From: Synechococcus sp. M16CYN
Lineage (GTDB): Bacteria; Cyanobacteriota; Cyanobacteriia; PCC-6307; Cyanobiaceae
Direction of reading: 5' to 3'
Length of the DNA stretch: 64,000 nt
Assembly (NCBI RefSeq): GCF_040371545.1
Contig: NZ_AP029048.1
Location: 1 to 64,000, forward strand
A model generated the notes under the pieces. It did no database searches. It was given only the letters and a program-made list of their open reading frames with translations, and was not told the origin of the DNA. The position numbers and the translations under genes were made by a program. This document shows, piece after piece, positions 17,704 to 28,252 of this stretch. How positions within the stretch are numbered: position 1 is the first letter of the stretch; each line of letters begins with the position of its first letter.

Positions 17704-19972
17704 CACCGAAGGTCCCGAACCACAAGCTCGGCAGAGTAGCCGGTAAACTCGAAATACAGGCTCCCTGTGGAAGTTCTTGACAAACCAAAGACTAAGTTCA
17801 ATGAATCTTGCACCTGCTTGTTATCTAATAATGTTGACTGCTGATATAAATATGCAAAAAATACAGCCTAATTGCGAGGTTGGAGAATTTTTCAATCGAT
17901 TACTCTCAAGATTTACTATGCATTGAAAGCTTAAATTAATATTTGCTATAAATAGCGCAGTAACTCAGAAGTAATAAATTAATAGAGGTCAATAACGAAA
18001 AATCTTTATTAAGATAGAGGCAATTTTTTTCAAAAAGTAATCCGCCTTCATTTAAATTAGCGATAATTAATGATCAAAAGATCGTTTCTTCAACGGTTAA
18101 TATTTGCAAATTAATACTTAGAACAAAACATTAACCAAAGAAAATATAATGCAACTTTTCTATTTAATTACTATAATATACTTATTGTTTATATCAGTCC
18201 TACTTAGGATATTACTTAAGAACAAAAATTCTAATGATACTAGTTTTTTACAAAAAGAAGCAAAATAAGATTGATTAAACTATAGATACAGATTGGTTAA
18301 AAGCTCATTGTCTGAATAAATAGATAATAAATTTTACCATAAAAAATGGGTTAATAAACTTCTTGAAAATAGCACGTAAAAATATTACAATAAAATAAAT
18401 TAAATATGAGTTAATGAAAGAACTAATTCTTCTTTTTTTAAAAAAGACTAGAATCATAAAAAATAATTAAACTTGAAAAATTTTTTGTCTGATTTCAGTG
18501 ATCAAACTTATTCTTAAGTTTAATTACTTAAATCAGTAAGCTACTTTTTGATTAAAAGACAAGAAAAAGAGACGGTTAAATAATAAATAGTAATATAATC
18601 TAGATAATTATTAATTTCATCTTTTTTGTTGCATTTAAATATAAATTCAAAAAATTTTAATAAAATTTAATGTAATTTTGCTGTACACTTTAGATAATTT
18701 TTAATGGCTTTTGATTTATATTAAGTAACTTCTTTCGGACTATCTAATTGTGTTTTTTACTGATACATATATAAACTTTGAATTAAATTAGTTTTATAGG
18801 TACAGCCAGAAATTGTATCATTTAAAAATAAAAGCAATTGCTAAGGAATTTTATTATACAGTAGATTTCCAAGAGGAGAATTATATACATAATTCATAGT
18901 GTGAATAAAATTTCTCTCTTTAATAATTACAACTATAATTATTGCTCAAATATTTTATTGCTGTTAATTCTGCTAAAGCAATTAAGGTCGACTCTAAAAT
19001 ATAAAAAACTTACATTAAAATTAAGGACTATAAAAAATATTTAAAAGCAAAGTAAATAAATGCATTTCATCTATAGTCAAGTAAATTTATTTGCAAAAAT
19101 TAAATTTTACTGAACATAATATCATTTTGTAAACTTCATTTAAATAAAGTTTAATAATTACTAAAAGTCTGCTTATTATTACTCAAAAATTGTGAAAAGT
19201 AAGTATAAAAAGATAGTGTTTCTATTACAAGTAGTTATATCTGTAAATATAAAGTTATAGTTTTATAATGCGTGCATAAGTTTTATAAAAAGTTTATTTT
19301 TATGAGTATTAAATTAATCTTAACTGTTCTCTTAAGTAATTTACTATTAGATGTAGTTATATATATCATATCTATTCTCTAATCAAGCAACTCAATTGAT
19401 ATAGTAACTAAAAAATGAGGCTCAAAGGTAATTTCAAACATATGAATGTAATTATCATACATATTTAGCAACTAATTATCTAATCAAATAATGAATAAGA
19501 TTGAATTTATTCATGATATAAAAACAGTAAAATTTTAATTAACTAAGCAATTTTTTGTGTTTTTAGACTAATTTCTTTAAAAGTAAAATTACTAACATCA
19601 ATAAAATTTGGATTTTTAAATCAAATTAAGTTATTTTAATCAGATTATTTAATCTTTTTAATTATTCTATCTTGAAGAGATCTTCTATTTTAAGTAACTA
19701 TAATTTGTATGTTGAGCACCAAATTATAATCAGAAACCAAATACTTATCTAAAAAGTTGGGTTACATATTTCTTATTAATTAATAAATAAAATTTTATTT
19801 ATAAAATCTTGCAACTTTTGCAAAGCTCTTAGGCACAGTCTCAGTACTTTTAATGTTAACATTAAAACGTAATATATTTTATTTGTATGATTTATTTTGA
19901 GGCTTGAAAAATCCAGATCTCAAACTTGTTTAAACTCCTTATAATCTTTAAAATCAAATACGATAATTAACT
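17704..19972. other. Extremely AT-rich gene desert, 2.3 kb
   Basis: From about 17.8 kb to 19.97 kb the sequence drops to roughly 12-25% G+C in the 60-base lines I counted, against about half in the neighbouring genes. Stops are dense in all frames; the longest ORF with a start I noticed is 39 codons (18149-18268, plus strand), which is expected by chance at this composition. There are homopolymer T and A runs but no long repeat, tRNA or hairpin with a GC stem. The edges, at the GST start and the DUF751 start, are abrupt. Confidence 0.8.
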
Positions 19973-20179
19973 ATGAGACAGTTTTTTCTCAATGTCACTC
20001 GTTATCCGCGTTATTTAGTGACATTCACACTCGGGGTGATGAACTCCGTTGCGAAGCCCCTTATCCAGCGATTTAATAATCCGATCACCGCAGTGGCCCT
20101 GATCGGGGCATTGATCAGCGGTTGTATCAGCCTTTCGTTAGTACTCCGTGCCATGGTGTATGGAGTTCCGATGGCGTGA
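19973..20179 (+). CDS. DUF751 (Ycf33-like) small membrane protein
   Basis: A 68-residue protein of the DUF751 family, related to plastid Ycf33. It shows the basic N-terminus ([21 protein letters not shown]), the [15 protein letters not shown] segment and a C-terminal membrane helix ending RAMVYG. Function unknown. ATG start directly after the AT-rich desert. Its stop overlaps the rbfA start as TGATG, so the two are translationally coupled. Confidence 0.85.
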   Translation: MRQFFLNVTRYPRYLVTFTLGVMNSVAKPLIQRFNNPITAVALIGALISGCISLSLVLRAMVYGVPMA

Positions 20180-20574
20180 TGGCACAAAAACGTCGGATTA
20201 AGCGGATAGAGGCCCTAATTCGCAAGGAAATCAGCGAACTACTGATCAATTACATTAATGATGAACGAGTGCATAAGGGCATTGTAAGCGTTACATCGGT
20301 TGAGATAACTGGAGATCTACAGCATTGCAAAATATTCGTGAGCATTTTTGGTGAATCAAGCGACCGCAACGAAGTTTTAGGGGGGCTGAAGGCCGCGAGC
20401 GGTTACTTGAGAGGTGAACTCGGACGGCGGCTGCAGATGCGTCGCGCACCGGAAATGAAGTTCCAGCTTGATCGGGGCTTAGAAAAAGGAACTTCCGTAT
20501 TAAGGCTGCTCAACAAACTTGGGGATCAACGTCAAAAACGCGGTGATATCTCTCCTGGAAGTGATGAGCTGTAA
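20179..20574 (+). CDS. rbfA: Ribosome-binding factor A
   Basis: RbfA assists late maturation of the 30S subunit and the 5' end of 16S rRNA, and is needed in the cold. The type-II KH-like fold is recognisable: [18 protein letters not shown], then [25 protein letters not shown] and the [10 protein letters not shown] segment. The ATG at 20179 overlaps the DUF751 stop, giving 131 residues; a frame extension upstream lies inside DUF751 and is rejected. The 3' end overlaps the GH3 gene start by 11 bases. Confidence 0.93.
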   Translation: MAQKRRIKRIEALIRKEISELLINYINDERVHKGIVSVTSVEITGDLQHCKIFVSIFGESSDRNEVLGGLKAASGYLRGELGRRLQMRRAPEMKFQLDRGLEKGTSVLRLLNKLGDQRQKRGDISPGSDEL

Positions 20575-22168
20575 TCCGGCTAATGGGTTGAGACAGCAGG
20601 TTGCCGAACTAATTCTGGTTCGGGCCAGTGGCTATCTTAACGATCGACAGCGCCGCTATCCCTTGTGGGAGCTAAGCAACGCTGAGTTACAGCGCTGTCT
20701 CTGTCAGGGTGTTGGCGGCGTAATCCTATTGGGAGGAGGTGCTGTAGAACTACAGCAGCGAACTTTAATGCTGAGGCGGTGGAGTAATCGACGACTGTTA
20801 ATCTGTGCTGATGTCGAAGAGGGGGTTGGCCAGCGCTTCGAGGGAGCCAGTTGGTTAGTGCCACCCTTGGCACTTGGACGACTGTACCAAAACCACCCGA
20901 AGCAAGCTTTACTCCTGGCGGAGCGCTACGGCCATTGCATCGGAAGCCAAGCTCACCGCTGCGGCCTGAATTGGGTCCTCGGACCTGTTTGCGATATAAA
21001 TAACAACCCGGCCAACCCAGTGATCAATGTACGGGCTTGGGGAGAGGACTCTGCCAGCGTGAGCGCGCTCGTTACTGCGTTTCAACGTGGCTTATCAACT
21101 ACCGGTGTGCTTAGCTGTGCCAAACATTTTCCCGGCCATGGAGATACTACCAGTGACTCCCATCTAGGCCTACCAGTACTCCCTCACACTAGAGACCGGC
21201 TAAAGGAAGTTGAGCTGCTGCCATTTCGTGAGGCCATTGCTGCAGGGGTCGATAGCGTAATGACTGCACACTTATTACTACCTGAGCTTGATTCGGATCA
21301 TCCCGCCAGCCTCTCAAAAGCAATACTCACTGATTTGCTGAGAGTTGATTTGGATTTTGACGGCTTGATAGTGACCGATGCCTTGGTAATGGAAGCAGTT
21401 GCCATGCGTTATGGCGCCGCTGAGGCTGCAGTATTGGCCTTCGAAGCTGGAGCTGATTTAATTTTAATGCCAGCCGACACCGATGCAGCAATCACCGGCT
21501 TATGCGATGCTTTCCGCAGTGGACGGTTTTCTCAGGCAAGATTGCAGGCTTCCCTTCAGCGACGCCATAGAGCATTAGAGCGGGTAATGAAGCCGCTGCA
21601 AACAATGCCCCCGATCACATCTGATGCAGAGCAAGCACTGGAACAAGAATTGATAACTACTTGTCTCCACATCACACCTAACGCCGGAATTGATATCGCC
21701 CGGGGCATTAACCTGGTCCGCGTGGATAGTGTTTCCCCTTGTTCTCCCTTCTATGGCATAGCACCTGCGTTACGCCTACCGGAGCTTCAGGGATTCCAGA
21801 GCCTAGTCATCCACGGTCAAGGAGTCTCTCCTTGGCAAAGTCAAGATGACTCTCCACTGGCGCTCAATCGCCTCGGAGAGGGTCCCGTACTTCTACAACT
21901 GTTCCTACGAGGCAATCCTTTTCGTGGCCAGCAAGACAGCCGTGAGCCTTGGTCAGCTGCTGTGCGGCAATTGCAGCGGCTGAATCGATTAGCGGGCCTT
22001 GTGATCTATGGCAGTCCTTACATCTGGGATGAGCTGAAAACTGCTTTGAAACCTGGCATTCCTGCGGCTTATAGCCCGGGACAAATGCCTGAAGCTCAAC
22101 AACAAGTATTGATAGCTCTTTTCAACAATGCAAAGACCACAACGGCCTATGCAAATTTCACCAGCTAA
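20564..22168 (+). CDS. Glycoside hydrolase family 3 (beta-N-acetylglucosaminidase-like)
   Basis: GH3 enzyme resembling NagZ, which removes N-acetylglucosamine from cell-wall fragments. The signature [20 protein letters not shown] is present, and [12 protein letters not shown] carries the likely nucleophile Asp. The N-terminal barrel spans about residues 1-340; the remaining 190 residues form a less conserved C-terminal domain, longer than in E. coli NagZ. I take the ATG at 20564 (534 residues), which overlaps the end of rbfA; an upstream in-frame start at 20519 lies deeper in rbfA. Operon: DUF751-rbfA-GH3. Confidence 0.88.
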   Translation: MSCNPANGLRQQVAELILVRASGYLNDRQRRYPLWELSNAELQRCLCQGVGGVILLGGGAVELQQRTLMLRRWSNRRLLICADVEEGVGQRFEGASWLVPPLALGRLYQNHPKQALLLAERYGHCIGSQAHRCGLNWVLGPVCDINNNPANPVINVRAWGEDSASVSALVTAFQRGLSTTGVLSCAKHFPGHGDTTSDSHLGLPVLPHTRDRLKEVELLPFREAIAAGVDSVMTAHLLLPELDSDHPASLSKAILTDLLRVDLDFDGLIVTDALVMEAVAMRYGAAEAAVLAFEAGADLILMPADTDAAITGLCDAFRSGRFSQARLQASLQRRHRALERVMKPLQTMPPITSDAEQALEQELITTCLHITPNAGIDIARGINLVRVDSVSPCSPFYGIAPALRLPELQGFQSLVIHGQGVSPWQSQDDSPLALNRLGEGPVLLQLFLRGNPFRGQQDSREPWSAAVRQLQRLNRLAGLVIYGSPYIWDELKTALKPGIPAAYSPGQMPEAQQQVLIALFNNAKTTTAYANFTS

Positions 22169-23212
22169 TCCCCCCTGCGCCCCAGTCTCTGCTGATCTAA
22201 GGGTCGCCACCATTAACGATCAGCCTTCTTGTAACTAACTATAAAATAACAGGAAAGTAGGATGGGCCTTTACCCGGTTTCAGGAAAAGGGACTTATTTA
22301 TCAGGTAGTAGTGGGTTGACATCACTTTCACAGAGGCTGGCTTCATCGTCCTTGAGAGCTGATATCCAAATCGAACAATGCAATGGCCAAGGGTATCTTT
22401 TGCTGTAGCTAACGCTCCCCCCTTGCTTCCTGGAGTAAAGGAATGAACACCATAATTTCAATACTCATAAGACAAGTGTGGTCAGCGATTGTGATACCAT
22501 TTTCACATTAGTTTGGTCGAATCTTCTAATTTAGCGATTGAGAAAATGTTCAAACTTTGATGTTTAGCAGCCACAATAGCGCATCGCTAATTGCAACAGA
22601 TATACTCCGCCTTTATGGCGGCTGTAGATCCGTCTAACTGCTTACTGGTGCTGACTAATAAAGACGTATTGCTTGTACCAGACAGCAGAAGACAGGCTTA
22701 CTTTAAGCAAGGCCCAATCACCTATGCGAGTTCTAGATCTGTTGTTAACCAAAATTAAGGAAAAGAGTCTGGAATTATCCGTCGTTTAGGTTAGCGAGTA
22801 CCATGAATTCATTCTTCACCTTACCTCAGTCTAGCCCGACTCTTTTCAAGGTTGACAACCTTAACCTAATTATTTTTCTCATCACGCCCTCGAGATACCC
22901 TTGAGCGCTAACCCCAGCCTTAGAGCATCCCCCTAGACTCACTACTCGATTGGACAGCTTAGTTACAAACTTTAACTAAGCAATCGACCTCACACAGACT
23001 GCCATTTAACAGTTTCTTGAGGTGGTGCCTGTTAAGCTCGAACTGGCATTCCAGGTATACATAAAACTGACTTAGAGTCAGATCAGGGCAAGGTGAGACG
23101 CTACAGCTGTCAGTAGACAGAGCTCAAATTGCAGTGACTGTGCTATTGCATAGTTAAATCAACTCCAGTAAGCCTTCTAGTCCCTCGACAATATCCAAGA
23201 AATTGTGAAGCA
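22169..23212. other. Intergenic region, 1 kb
   Basis: Between the GH3 gene and hemD. Apart from the 47-codon ORF listed at 22615-22758 I see no supported gene, tRNA or terminator with a clear T-run. Confidence 0.6.
22615..22758 (+). CDS. Possible small ORF of 47 codons
   Basis: An ATG-started frame of 47 codons with residues such as VDPSNCLLVLTNKDVLLVPD, polar and hydrophobic alternation that looks like a real beta-rich N-terminus, ending at TAA. A -10-like TATACT lies about 13 bases before the ATG. No family recognised and no ribosome binding site seen; it may be a truncated remnant of a larger gene. Confidence 0.35.
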   Translation: MAAVDPSNCLLVLTNKDVLLVPDSRRQAYFKQGPITYASSRSVVNQN

Positions 23213-24043
23213 TTGTGCGGAGTCGTTGATGTGAACAACCCGGGCTCGAGAAACCACCTCCAAAACTGCACAGTGATCTTGACCCGTGCAGCTAATCAAC
23301 AGGGGGCGACAAAACAACTGTTAGAGCAGCGAGGTGCCAGGGTTCTCGATTTACCAGCTTTGGTGATTGTTCCCCCAGATGACTGGGGGCCGCTGGACGA
23401 AGCCTTAGCTAGCTTGGAGGACTTTCACTGGCTAGTATTTTCGAGTGTCAACGGCGTTCAGGCCGTGGAGTATCGCCTCCAACGGCTGGGAGGCGGCCTG
23501 TGCCGATTGCCATCGAGTTTAAAAATTGCGGCCGTTGGGCGCAGAACAGCTCGACTGCTCAAGGATCTCGGTGCGCCTGCAGATTTCGTGCCACCAAGTT
23601 TTGTTGCTGACAGCTTAATTGACCACTTTCCGGAATCTGGCTGGGGTTTGACCATGCTGCTTCCAAGAGTCCAACACGGTGGCCGAACTTTGTTGGCAGA
23701 GTCTTTCAAAGCAGCGGGGATACGAGTTGTAGAAGTAGCGGCATATGACTCCCGCTGTCCAGAACAGATCGCTGAACCGGCAGCTAAGGCCTTGGTAGAC
23801 GGTTCAGCGGATGCTGTCGCCTTCAGCAGCGGCAAAACCGCACTGCACGCCGCCCAACTATTGCAAGGGCGATTTGGCAATGATTGGAAGCGACACCTGC
23901 GGGGCGTATCAGTGGTGTCGATCGGCCCTCAGACTAGTCGGAGCTGTCGTGAACATTTTGGCCGGGTGGATGCAGAAGCCGATCCTCACGATATGGAAGG
24001 TCTAGCCGAAGCCTGCAATCGAGCAATGCGGAAGAAACTTTGA
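23213..24043 (+). CDS. hemD: Uroporphyrinogen-III synthase
   Basis: Cyclises hydroxymethylbilane to uroporphyrinogen III on the way to chlorophyll, bilins, haem and cobalamin. The protein has the typical two-domain layout: TVILTRAANQQGATKQLLEQRGARV at the start, LVFSSVNGVQAV, then the second domain with VEVAAYDSRCPE and DAVAFSSGKTALHA. No ATG exists near the beginning; TTG at 23213 or GTG at 23231 are possible starts. The 276-residue maximum length is normal. Convergent with the SRPBCC gene. Confidence 0.9.
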   Translation: MCGVVDVNNPGSRNHLQNCTVILTRAANQQGATKQLLEQRGARVLDLPALVIVPPDDWGPLDEALASLEDFHWLVFSSVNGVQAVEYRLQRLGGGLCRLPSSLKIAAVGRRTARLLKDLGAPADFVPPSFVADSLIDHFPESGWGLTMLLPRVQHGGRTLLAESFKAAGIRVVEVAAYDSRCPEQIAEPAAKALVDGSADAVAFSSGKTALHAAQLLQGRFGNDWKRHLRGVSVVSIGPQTSRSCREHFGRVDAEADPHDMEGLAEACNRAMRKKL

Positions 24044-24344
24044 ATTCATCCTATAATCGGGCTGACTTACAGTCAAGACAGCTAAATCATCCTGAAGCTA
24101 GTACTGAGGGTCAAAGGTGTTGACGCGCACTCGATTACCACAGAACCTATGAGATAGATTGGGGGGTCATACGTAATTCGGAGGTCGTAATCTCATATGC
24201 ATCAAGCTGCAAACCAGCCTGGCAGTCTACAGCGCACGGGGTTGCGAAGTAGCTGCAAAATGGTACACGATCGATAGGGTATCTCTGCAGGATGACAACT
24301 CTATCGCGATCAACGTTGAATTAGTAACACAAACTTCTGCTAAT
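24044..24344. other. Intergenic region between convergent genes
   Basis: About 300 bases between the ends of hemD and the SRPBCC gene; no gene or strong terminator hairpin with T-run was identified. Confidence 0.5.
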
Positions 24345-24785
24345 TCAGCCGTTGATTTCTACCAAATCACGAAAACGATCAAGGTTGGCTTGGAGCTCTT
24401 TCGTCACAATTCCCCCTAAGATGCTAGGCTCCATTAGTGGCGCTAGAACCCCTGGCAATTCGTAACTGACGCTGAGCTTCACCATCGTACGCTCTAGCGA
24501 CTGTGGGTAAAAGCGTACAGCGCCCTTTGTAGGAAGGCCGTTCACAGATTCCCAATGAAGCTGTTGCGCTTCGACTCGCTGAGTAATGCGGGCTTTCCAA
24601 GTGAAGCGAAACCCCTGAGCTGCAAGCGTCCAATCTGTAAGATCAGGGTCGTCATCCAGCATTCTCACTGATTCAATCCAACGCATCCATTTCGGCATAG
24701 CTTCAAGATCACTCCAAACAGCCCAAGCCTTGTCGGCATAAGCTTGAACCTCTGTGGTCACCGTGTTTTCTAGCCAGCGTCCCAT
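24345..24785 (-). CDS. SRPBCC family protein
   Basis: A 146-residue START-like/polyketide-cyclase fold protein. The N-terminal VTTEVQAYADKAWAVWSDLEAMPKWMRWIESV is the standard SRPBCC opening, and the C-terminal LEPSILGGIVTKELQANLDRF-type helix caps the hydrophobic cavity. The ligand is unknown. It follows zds after only two bases, and this pairing with zds suggests a link with carotenoid metabolism, which is an inference from position. Confidence 0.82.
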   Translation of the reverse strand: MGRWLENTVTTEVQAYADKAWAVWSDLEAMPKWMRWIESVRMLDDDPDLTDWTLAAQGFRFTWKARITQRVEAQQLHWESVNGLPTKGAVRFYPQSLERTMVKLSVSYELPGVLAPLMEPSILGGIVTKELQANLDRFRDLVEING

Positions 24786-24787
24786 CG

Positions 24788-26254
24788 TTAGGCCACCGCT
24801 GCATTCGTGGCCAGTCTGACGGGCCGGCCGAGTACGGCAGCAGCAGCCAAATGACCACTCATGGTCGCCCCTTCCATTGAATCGATGTAATCCTGTCTGG
24901 TGTAACTACCCGCCAAGAAAAAATTACTAATCGGGGTACGCTGATCAGGGCGATAGGGTTCCATTCCAGGTGCTTCTTTATAAAGCGATTGAGCCAATTT
25001 CACCACATTGCTCCAGGTAAGCGTGAGGTCGTGAGCTGACGGGAAAAGTACTCGCACTTGAAGATCTGTGTGCGTAATGATCTCGGCAACCGACTTCGAT
25101 ATCCAAGGGTCACCAGGAGTCAGAACGCACTGAAGCAAAGACCCTTGTCCATCCTTACGGTAATCCTCGGGACTCGCCAGGGCGAGATCGGCAAAACAGC
25201 TGAAATCCGCATCAGCGGTATACAGCAAGTTATTTAAGCCACTGGGATTAGACAGATTCCGACGTTTGGCTTGCTCGTGACTGAGCTCCGTTACCCAGCC
25301 GTCGTAACGCAGCTGCACCGTGGCAACCGGAACGGTTTCGAGTTTGTGAATTGCTTCAAACTGAGGGAATTTACGCCAAGCTTTCGGCAACAGGCGCTTA
25401 ATACCGGGAACATCACAGGCAGCCAGATAAACATCAGCCTCCACAACAGAGTCTCCCTCAGGCGTTCCTAGCAAAAAACCGGTCACCAAAGACCTACCAA
25501 CCTCACTGAACATCACCTCTTTCACGCGATGACGCAAATGCAACTTAGCGCCACGAGCCTGTATGTAGTCAAGAATCGGGCCTGTGAGCCAGCGGTGGGG
25601 AGATCCCTTGAGTAGATTTAGCTTCGAAGCTTCGGTTTTCGAGGCAAACATCATGAATATCGTGAGCATACAACGCGCAGAAATAGCCTCGCAATCAATG
25701 AAACCCAGCGCGTAAGCGATTGGATTCCACAAGCGACGAACACTCTCGAGGCTACCGCCATGTCTTATAAACCAGTATTGAAAACTCATTGAGTCAAGAG
25801 CGCGAATTGTACGCATCGCCCCCTTGTAATCAATTAGGCCACGAACGATAGGACTTGTCCCTAGCGCCAACGCGTTAAGTAATTTATCGATCCAATTGAG
25901 CTGCGGCGTAGTAAAAAACGCTTTAAGGCCGTTAAACGGAGCACCAATGGGAAAACGAAAGTCAAGCTTACGCAGGTCACCACCTTTATTGACAAATAAA
26001 TGGGTGTGATCTTTTGGAAGTAAGTTTTCAAAAGCTCCTACTTTCCTCATTAGAGCAAAGAGGTTGGCATAATTGAAAAAGAAAACGTGCAAGCCCATTT
26101 CGATGTGATTGCCATCGGGATCTACCCAGCTGCCCACCTTGCCGCCTACAAATGGACGTGCCTCATAAAGATTTACTTCATAGCCTGCATCCACAAGATC
26201 CACTGCGGCAGAAAGGCCAGCGAGACCAGAACCAACAATTGCGACTCGCACCAT
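24788..26254 (-). CDS. zds: Zeta-carotene desaturase
   Basis: Plant-type carotene desaturase (CrtQ) that converts 9,9'-di-cis-zeta-carotene to prolycopene via neurosporene. The N-terminal FAD motif [17 protein letters not shown] starts at residue 3, followed by [26 protein letters not shown], and the C-terminal [22 protein letters not shown] that identifies Zds against the related Pds in this window. Length 488 is normal. ATG start; divergent from the IscA-like gene, with the SRPBCC gene downstream in the same operon. Confidence 0.95.
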   Translation of the reverse strand: MVRVAIVGSGLAGLSAAVDLVDAGYEVNLYEARPFVGGKVGSWVDPDGNHIEMGLHVFFFNYANLFALMRKVGAFENLLPKDHTHLFVNKGGDLRKLDFRFPIGAPFNGLKAFFTTPQLNWIDKLLNALALGTSPIVRGLIDYKGAMRTIRALDSMSFQYWFIRHGGSLESVRRLWNPIAYALGFIDCEAISARCMLTIFMMFASKTEASKLNLLKGSPHRWLTGPILDYIQARGAKLHLRHRVKEVMFSEVGRSLVTGFLLGTPEGDSVVEADVYLAACDVPGIKRLLPKAWRKFPQFEAIHKLETVPVATVQLRYDGWVTELSHEQAKRRNLSNPSGLNNLLYTADADFSCFADLALASPEDYRKDGQGSLLQCVLTPGDPWISKSVAEIITHTDLQVRVLFPSAHDLTLTWSNVVKLAQSLYKEAPGMEPYRPDQRTPISNFFLAGSYTRQDYIDSMEGATMSGHLAAAAVLGRPVRLATNAAVA

Positions 26255-26321
26255 GAAGTGTGCAACTTAGTCGACTTTATTTATGAGCCTCCGTAAAGTG
26301 AGAGTCGATCACGTAGTGATA

Positions 26322-26714
26322 ATGACCACAACTCCAACCGCAGTGCCAACCCACGCTGCAAAAGACGGTAAAGGTATCTTGATCACCGAACCTGCAATGC
26401 AACAACTTGCTAGGCTATGCGCTGAACAAGAGACCAACCAAGTTCTTCGAGTTGGCGTTCGCTCCGGTGGCTGCAGCGGCATGAGCTACACAATGGATTT
26501 CGTTCCTACTTCCGATACCCTCCCAGATGATGAGATCTATGAATACAAATTATCCAATGGCTTTGGATTCCGAGTGATATGTGATCCCAAAAGTTTACTG
26601 TACATTTACGGCATGAAACTGGATTTCAACACTGCTCTGATCGGAGGTGGATTTAATTTTATAAACCCCAATGCAATACAGACTTGCGGCTGTGGAAGTT
26701 CCTTCGCGGTTTAG
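26322..26714 (+). CDS. IscA/SufA-type iron-sulfur carrier
   Basis: A-type carrier that hands iron-sulfur clusters to apo-proteins. The three conserved cysteines are present: the first in RSGGCSGMSY and the pair in the C-terminal CGCGSSF motif. The ATG at 26322 (130 residues) is preferred over an in-frame ATG at 26283 because the extra 13 residues are not family-like. Divergent from zds. Confidence 0.9.
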   Translation: MTTTPTAVPTHAAKDGKGILITEPAMQQLARLCAEQETNQVLRVGVRSGGCSGMSYTMDFVPTSDTLPDDEIYEYKLSNGFGFRVICDPKSLLYIYGMKLDFNTALIGGGFNFINPNAIQTCGCGSSFAV

Positions 26715-26774
26715 TCTCGCCTAAGAGGTCGTCGCATGGGAATCTAAAGAAGAACACACAACATTTTACCGTCG

Positions 26775-27194
26775 ATGGATACATCTTCAGACAGCCTATT
26801 CAATCAGGCCATGGCTCGCTATCAGGCAGGTGCTTCTGCATCTGATGTGCTGCCCGACTTCCTCCGAATCACTGAGACAGCGCCAGGCCAATCCGCTGGT
26901 TGGATTTGCCTATCCTGGTTGCAGCTGTTGTGTGACCAACCAGAAGACGCCCTCCGGTCAGCTCGGACTGCAGTCAAATTTAGTACTTACGACCCTCAGG
27001 CTAGAATTAATCTCAGCCTGGCGCTTCTTGAAACGCGGTCTAAAGGCGTCCGGGACCACATTCAGGTAGTCCAACGAGTGATCACCTTCGCTCCTGAATC
27101 AACTGGGGACCTTAAAAGTTCTATAGAGGACGGCCTACAACGCAAGCCCGGATGGAAGGCTCTCGAAAAAGTAAAAGCCTGGCTCAATCTCTGA
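26775..27194 (+). CDS. TPR-like repeat protein
   Basis: A 139-residue soluble helical protein with tetratricopeptide-like pairs (AGWICLSWLQLLCDQPEDALRSARTAVKFSTYDPQARINLSLALLE), probably a protein-protein interaction adaptor. ATG start 60 bases after the IscA-like gene, likely cotranscribed. The partner is unknown. Confidence 0.75.
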   Translation: MDTSSDSLFNQAMARYQAGASASDVLPDFLRITETAPGQSAGWICLSWLQLLCDQPEDALRSARTAVKFSTYDPQARINLSLALLETRSKGVRDHIQVVQRVITFAPESTGDLKSSIEDGLQRKPGWKALEKVKAWLNL

Positions 27195-27862
27195 AAATCA
27201 ATTGTCAAAGAAGAACCTCTCTAAATCTCTAGTTAAGAGACGGGTTCCATATTTACAACCATGACGTTGCCGCATTAATCCCGCGGTCAGGCCGAAGGGC
27301 AGCCTCTTAGATCAGCAGAAACATGTAAATCTTGGGGAGTAGCTACGAATTGGAATCGAATATAAACAAAATCGATTATGTCAGCTTACAAGGGGAAGGT
27401 TGAGAAAAATCTATTTGGGCCTGAAACTCTTTGTGTCTGCCCCAATATACTCATTGACGCGGTCTCATTGTTGAAAAGCTGAGTTGCCAATATCCATTAT
27501 ATTCCATGACCTGCTTGTCCTAACTATTGTGGGGTCTTACCTGTACCCACTGCAGCCCTATATGTACCAATCTCACCAAGCGGCACCTCTAGATGTGCTA
27601 TCACATCTTTTAAGGAAGCTCGCAATAAGGTGATCTGATAACTAGCATTTCGTCAGTTTAGTGGGGCAGCTTATCTTCACAATTAAATCAACCCTATGAC
27701 TTTCCGGATTAGGTTCCTCAGTTCGTGGCGTGCTTTGCAGAAGCGACGTGACACCCAAATAGAATTCGCAATATTTTGTGCTTCTACAGAGACTGACAAA
27801 AACTGAAAACCTAGCCGCCATCTCACAACTCGAATCCTCAACCACTGCAGCGAGAGGTTGTA
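27195..27862. other. Intergenic region, 0.67 kb
   Basis: No gene, tRNA or clear terminator identified; the open frames on the minus strand here have no family-like content. Confidence 0.5.
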
Positions 27863-28252
27863 ATGATTCAGAACTGCAACACCCATGCTGAAGCGAACCC
27901 AACGAAAATTAGACAGCGGATGGAAGACTCAGAGGTAGTCTCCTTACCGGTAGCCTTTGCTGCGCTACCGCACACTATGACGAGGCCAAACGTTGAACCC
28001 AGCTGGAAAATCTGGCTAGATCGTCTACTAATGATGAATGTGTTGGTGGTTGTTTTCGGAGCGGGATTCTTGGCTACCGCTGTCTTAGTGCAGAGCCAAG
28101 GGCAAGATAACGTGATGGATCTTTTTCAAAAGCTTTGGCAGCCTCTGTTCACGCCAGCTCTCAGCTTGTTAATCATGTCTGCCTGTTTGAGTGGGACCTT
28201 CCGCTGGTTACAGCAGCGAGTGCTGAAGTCAGGGTCGAGTGGCGGAAGCTGA
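27863..28252 (+). CDS. Small two-span membrane protein, conserved-type hypothetical
   Basis: A 129-residue protein with two hydrophobic helices (about residues 53-72 and 94-112) separated by a QSQGQDNVMDLFQKLWQPLFTP loop, and a short basic C-terminus. The start at ATG 27863 is supported by GAGAGG six bases upstream; an internal ATG at 27977 is a shorter alternative closer to the membrane part. The family is not recognised. Its last 80 bases overlap the convergent TIGR01777 gene. Confidence 0.6.
   Translation: MIQNCNTHAEANPTKIRQRMEDSEVVSLPVAFAALPHTMTRPNVEPSWKIWLDRLLMMNVLVVVFGAGFLATAVLVQSQGQDNVMDLFQKLWQPLFTPALSLLIMSACLSGTFRWLQQRVLKSGSSGGS

Noticed and set aside
18149-18268. 39-codon ORF with a hydrophobic start in the AT-rich desert
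   Set aside because: At this base composition one or two ORFs of this length are expected by chance, and AT-rich DNA encodes hydrophobic and Lys/Asn-rich residues automatically.
27642-27902. Two overlapping minus-strand frames (86 and 67 codons) before the small membrane protein
   Set aside because: Different frames of the same bases, overlapping a gene with a good ribosome binding site; composition is random.
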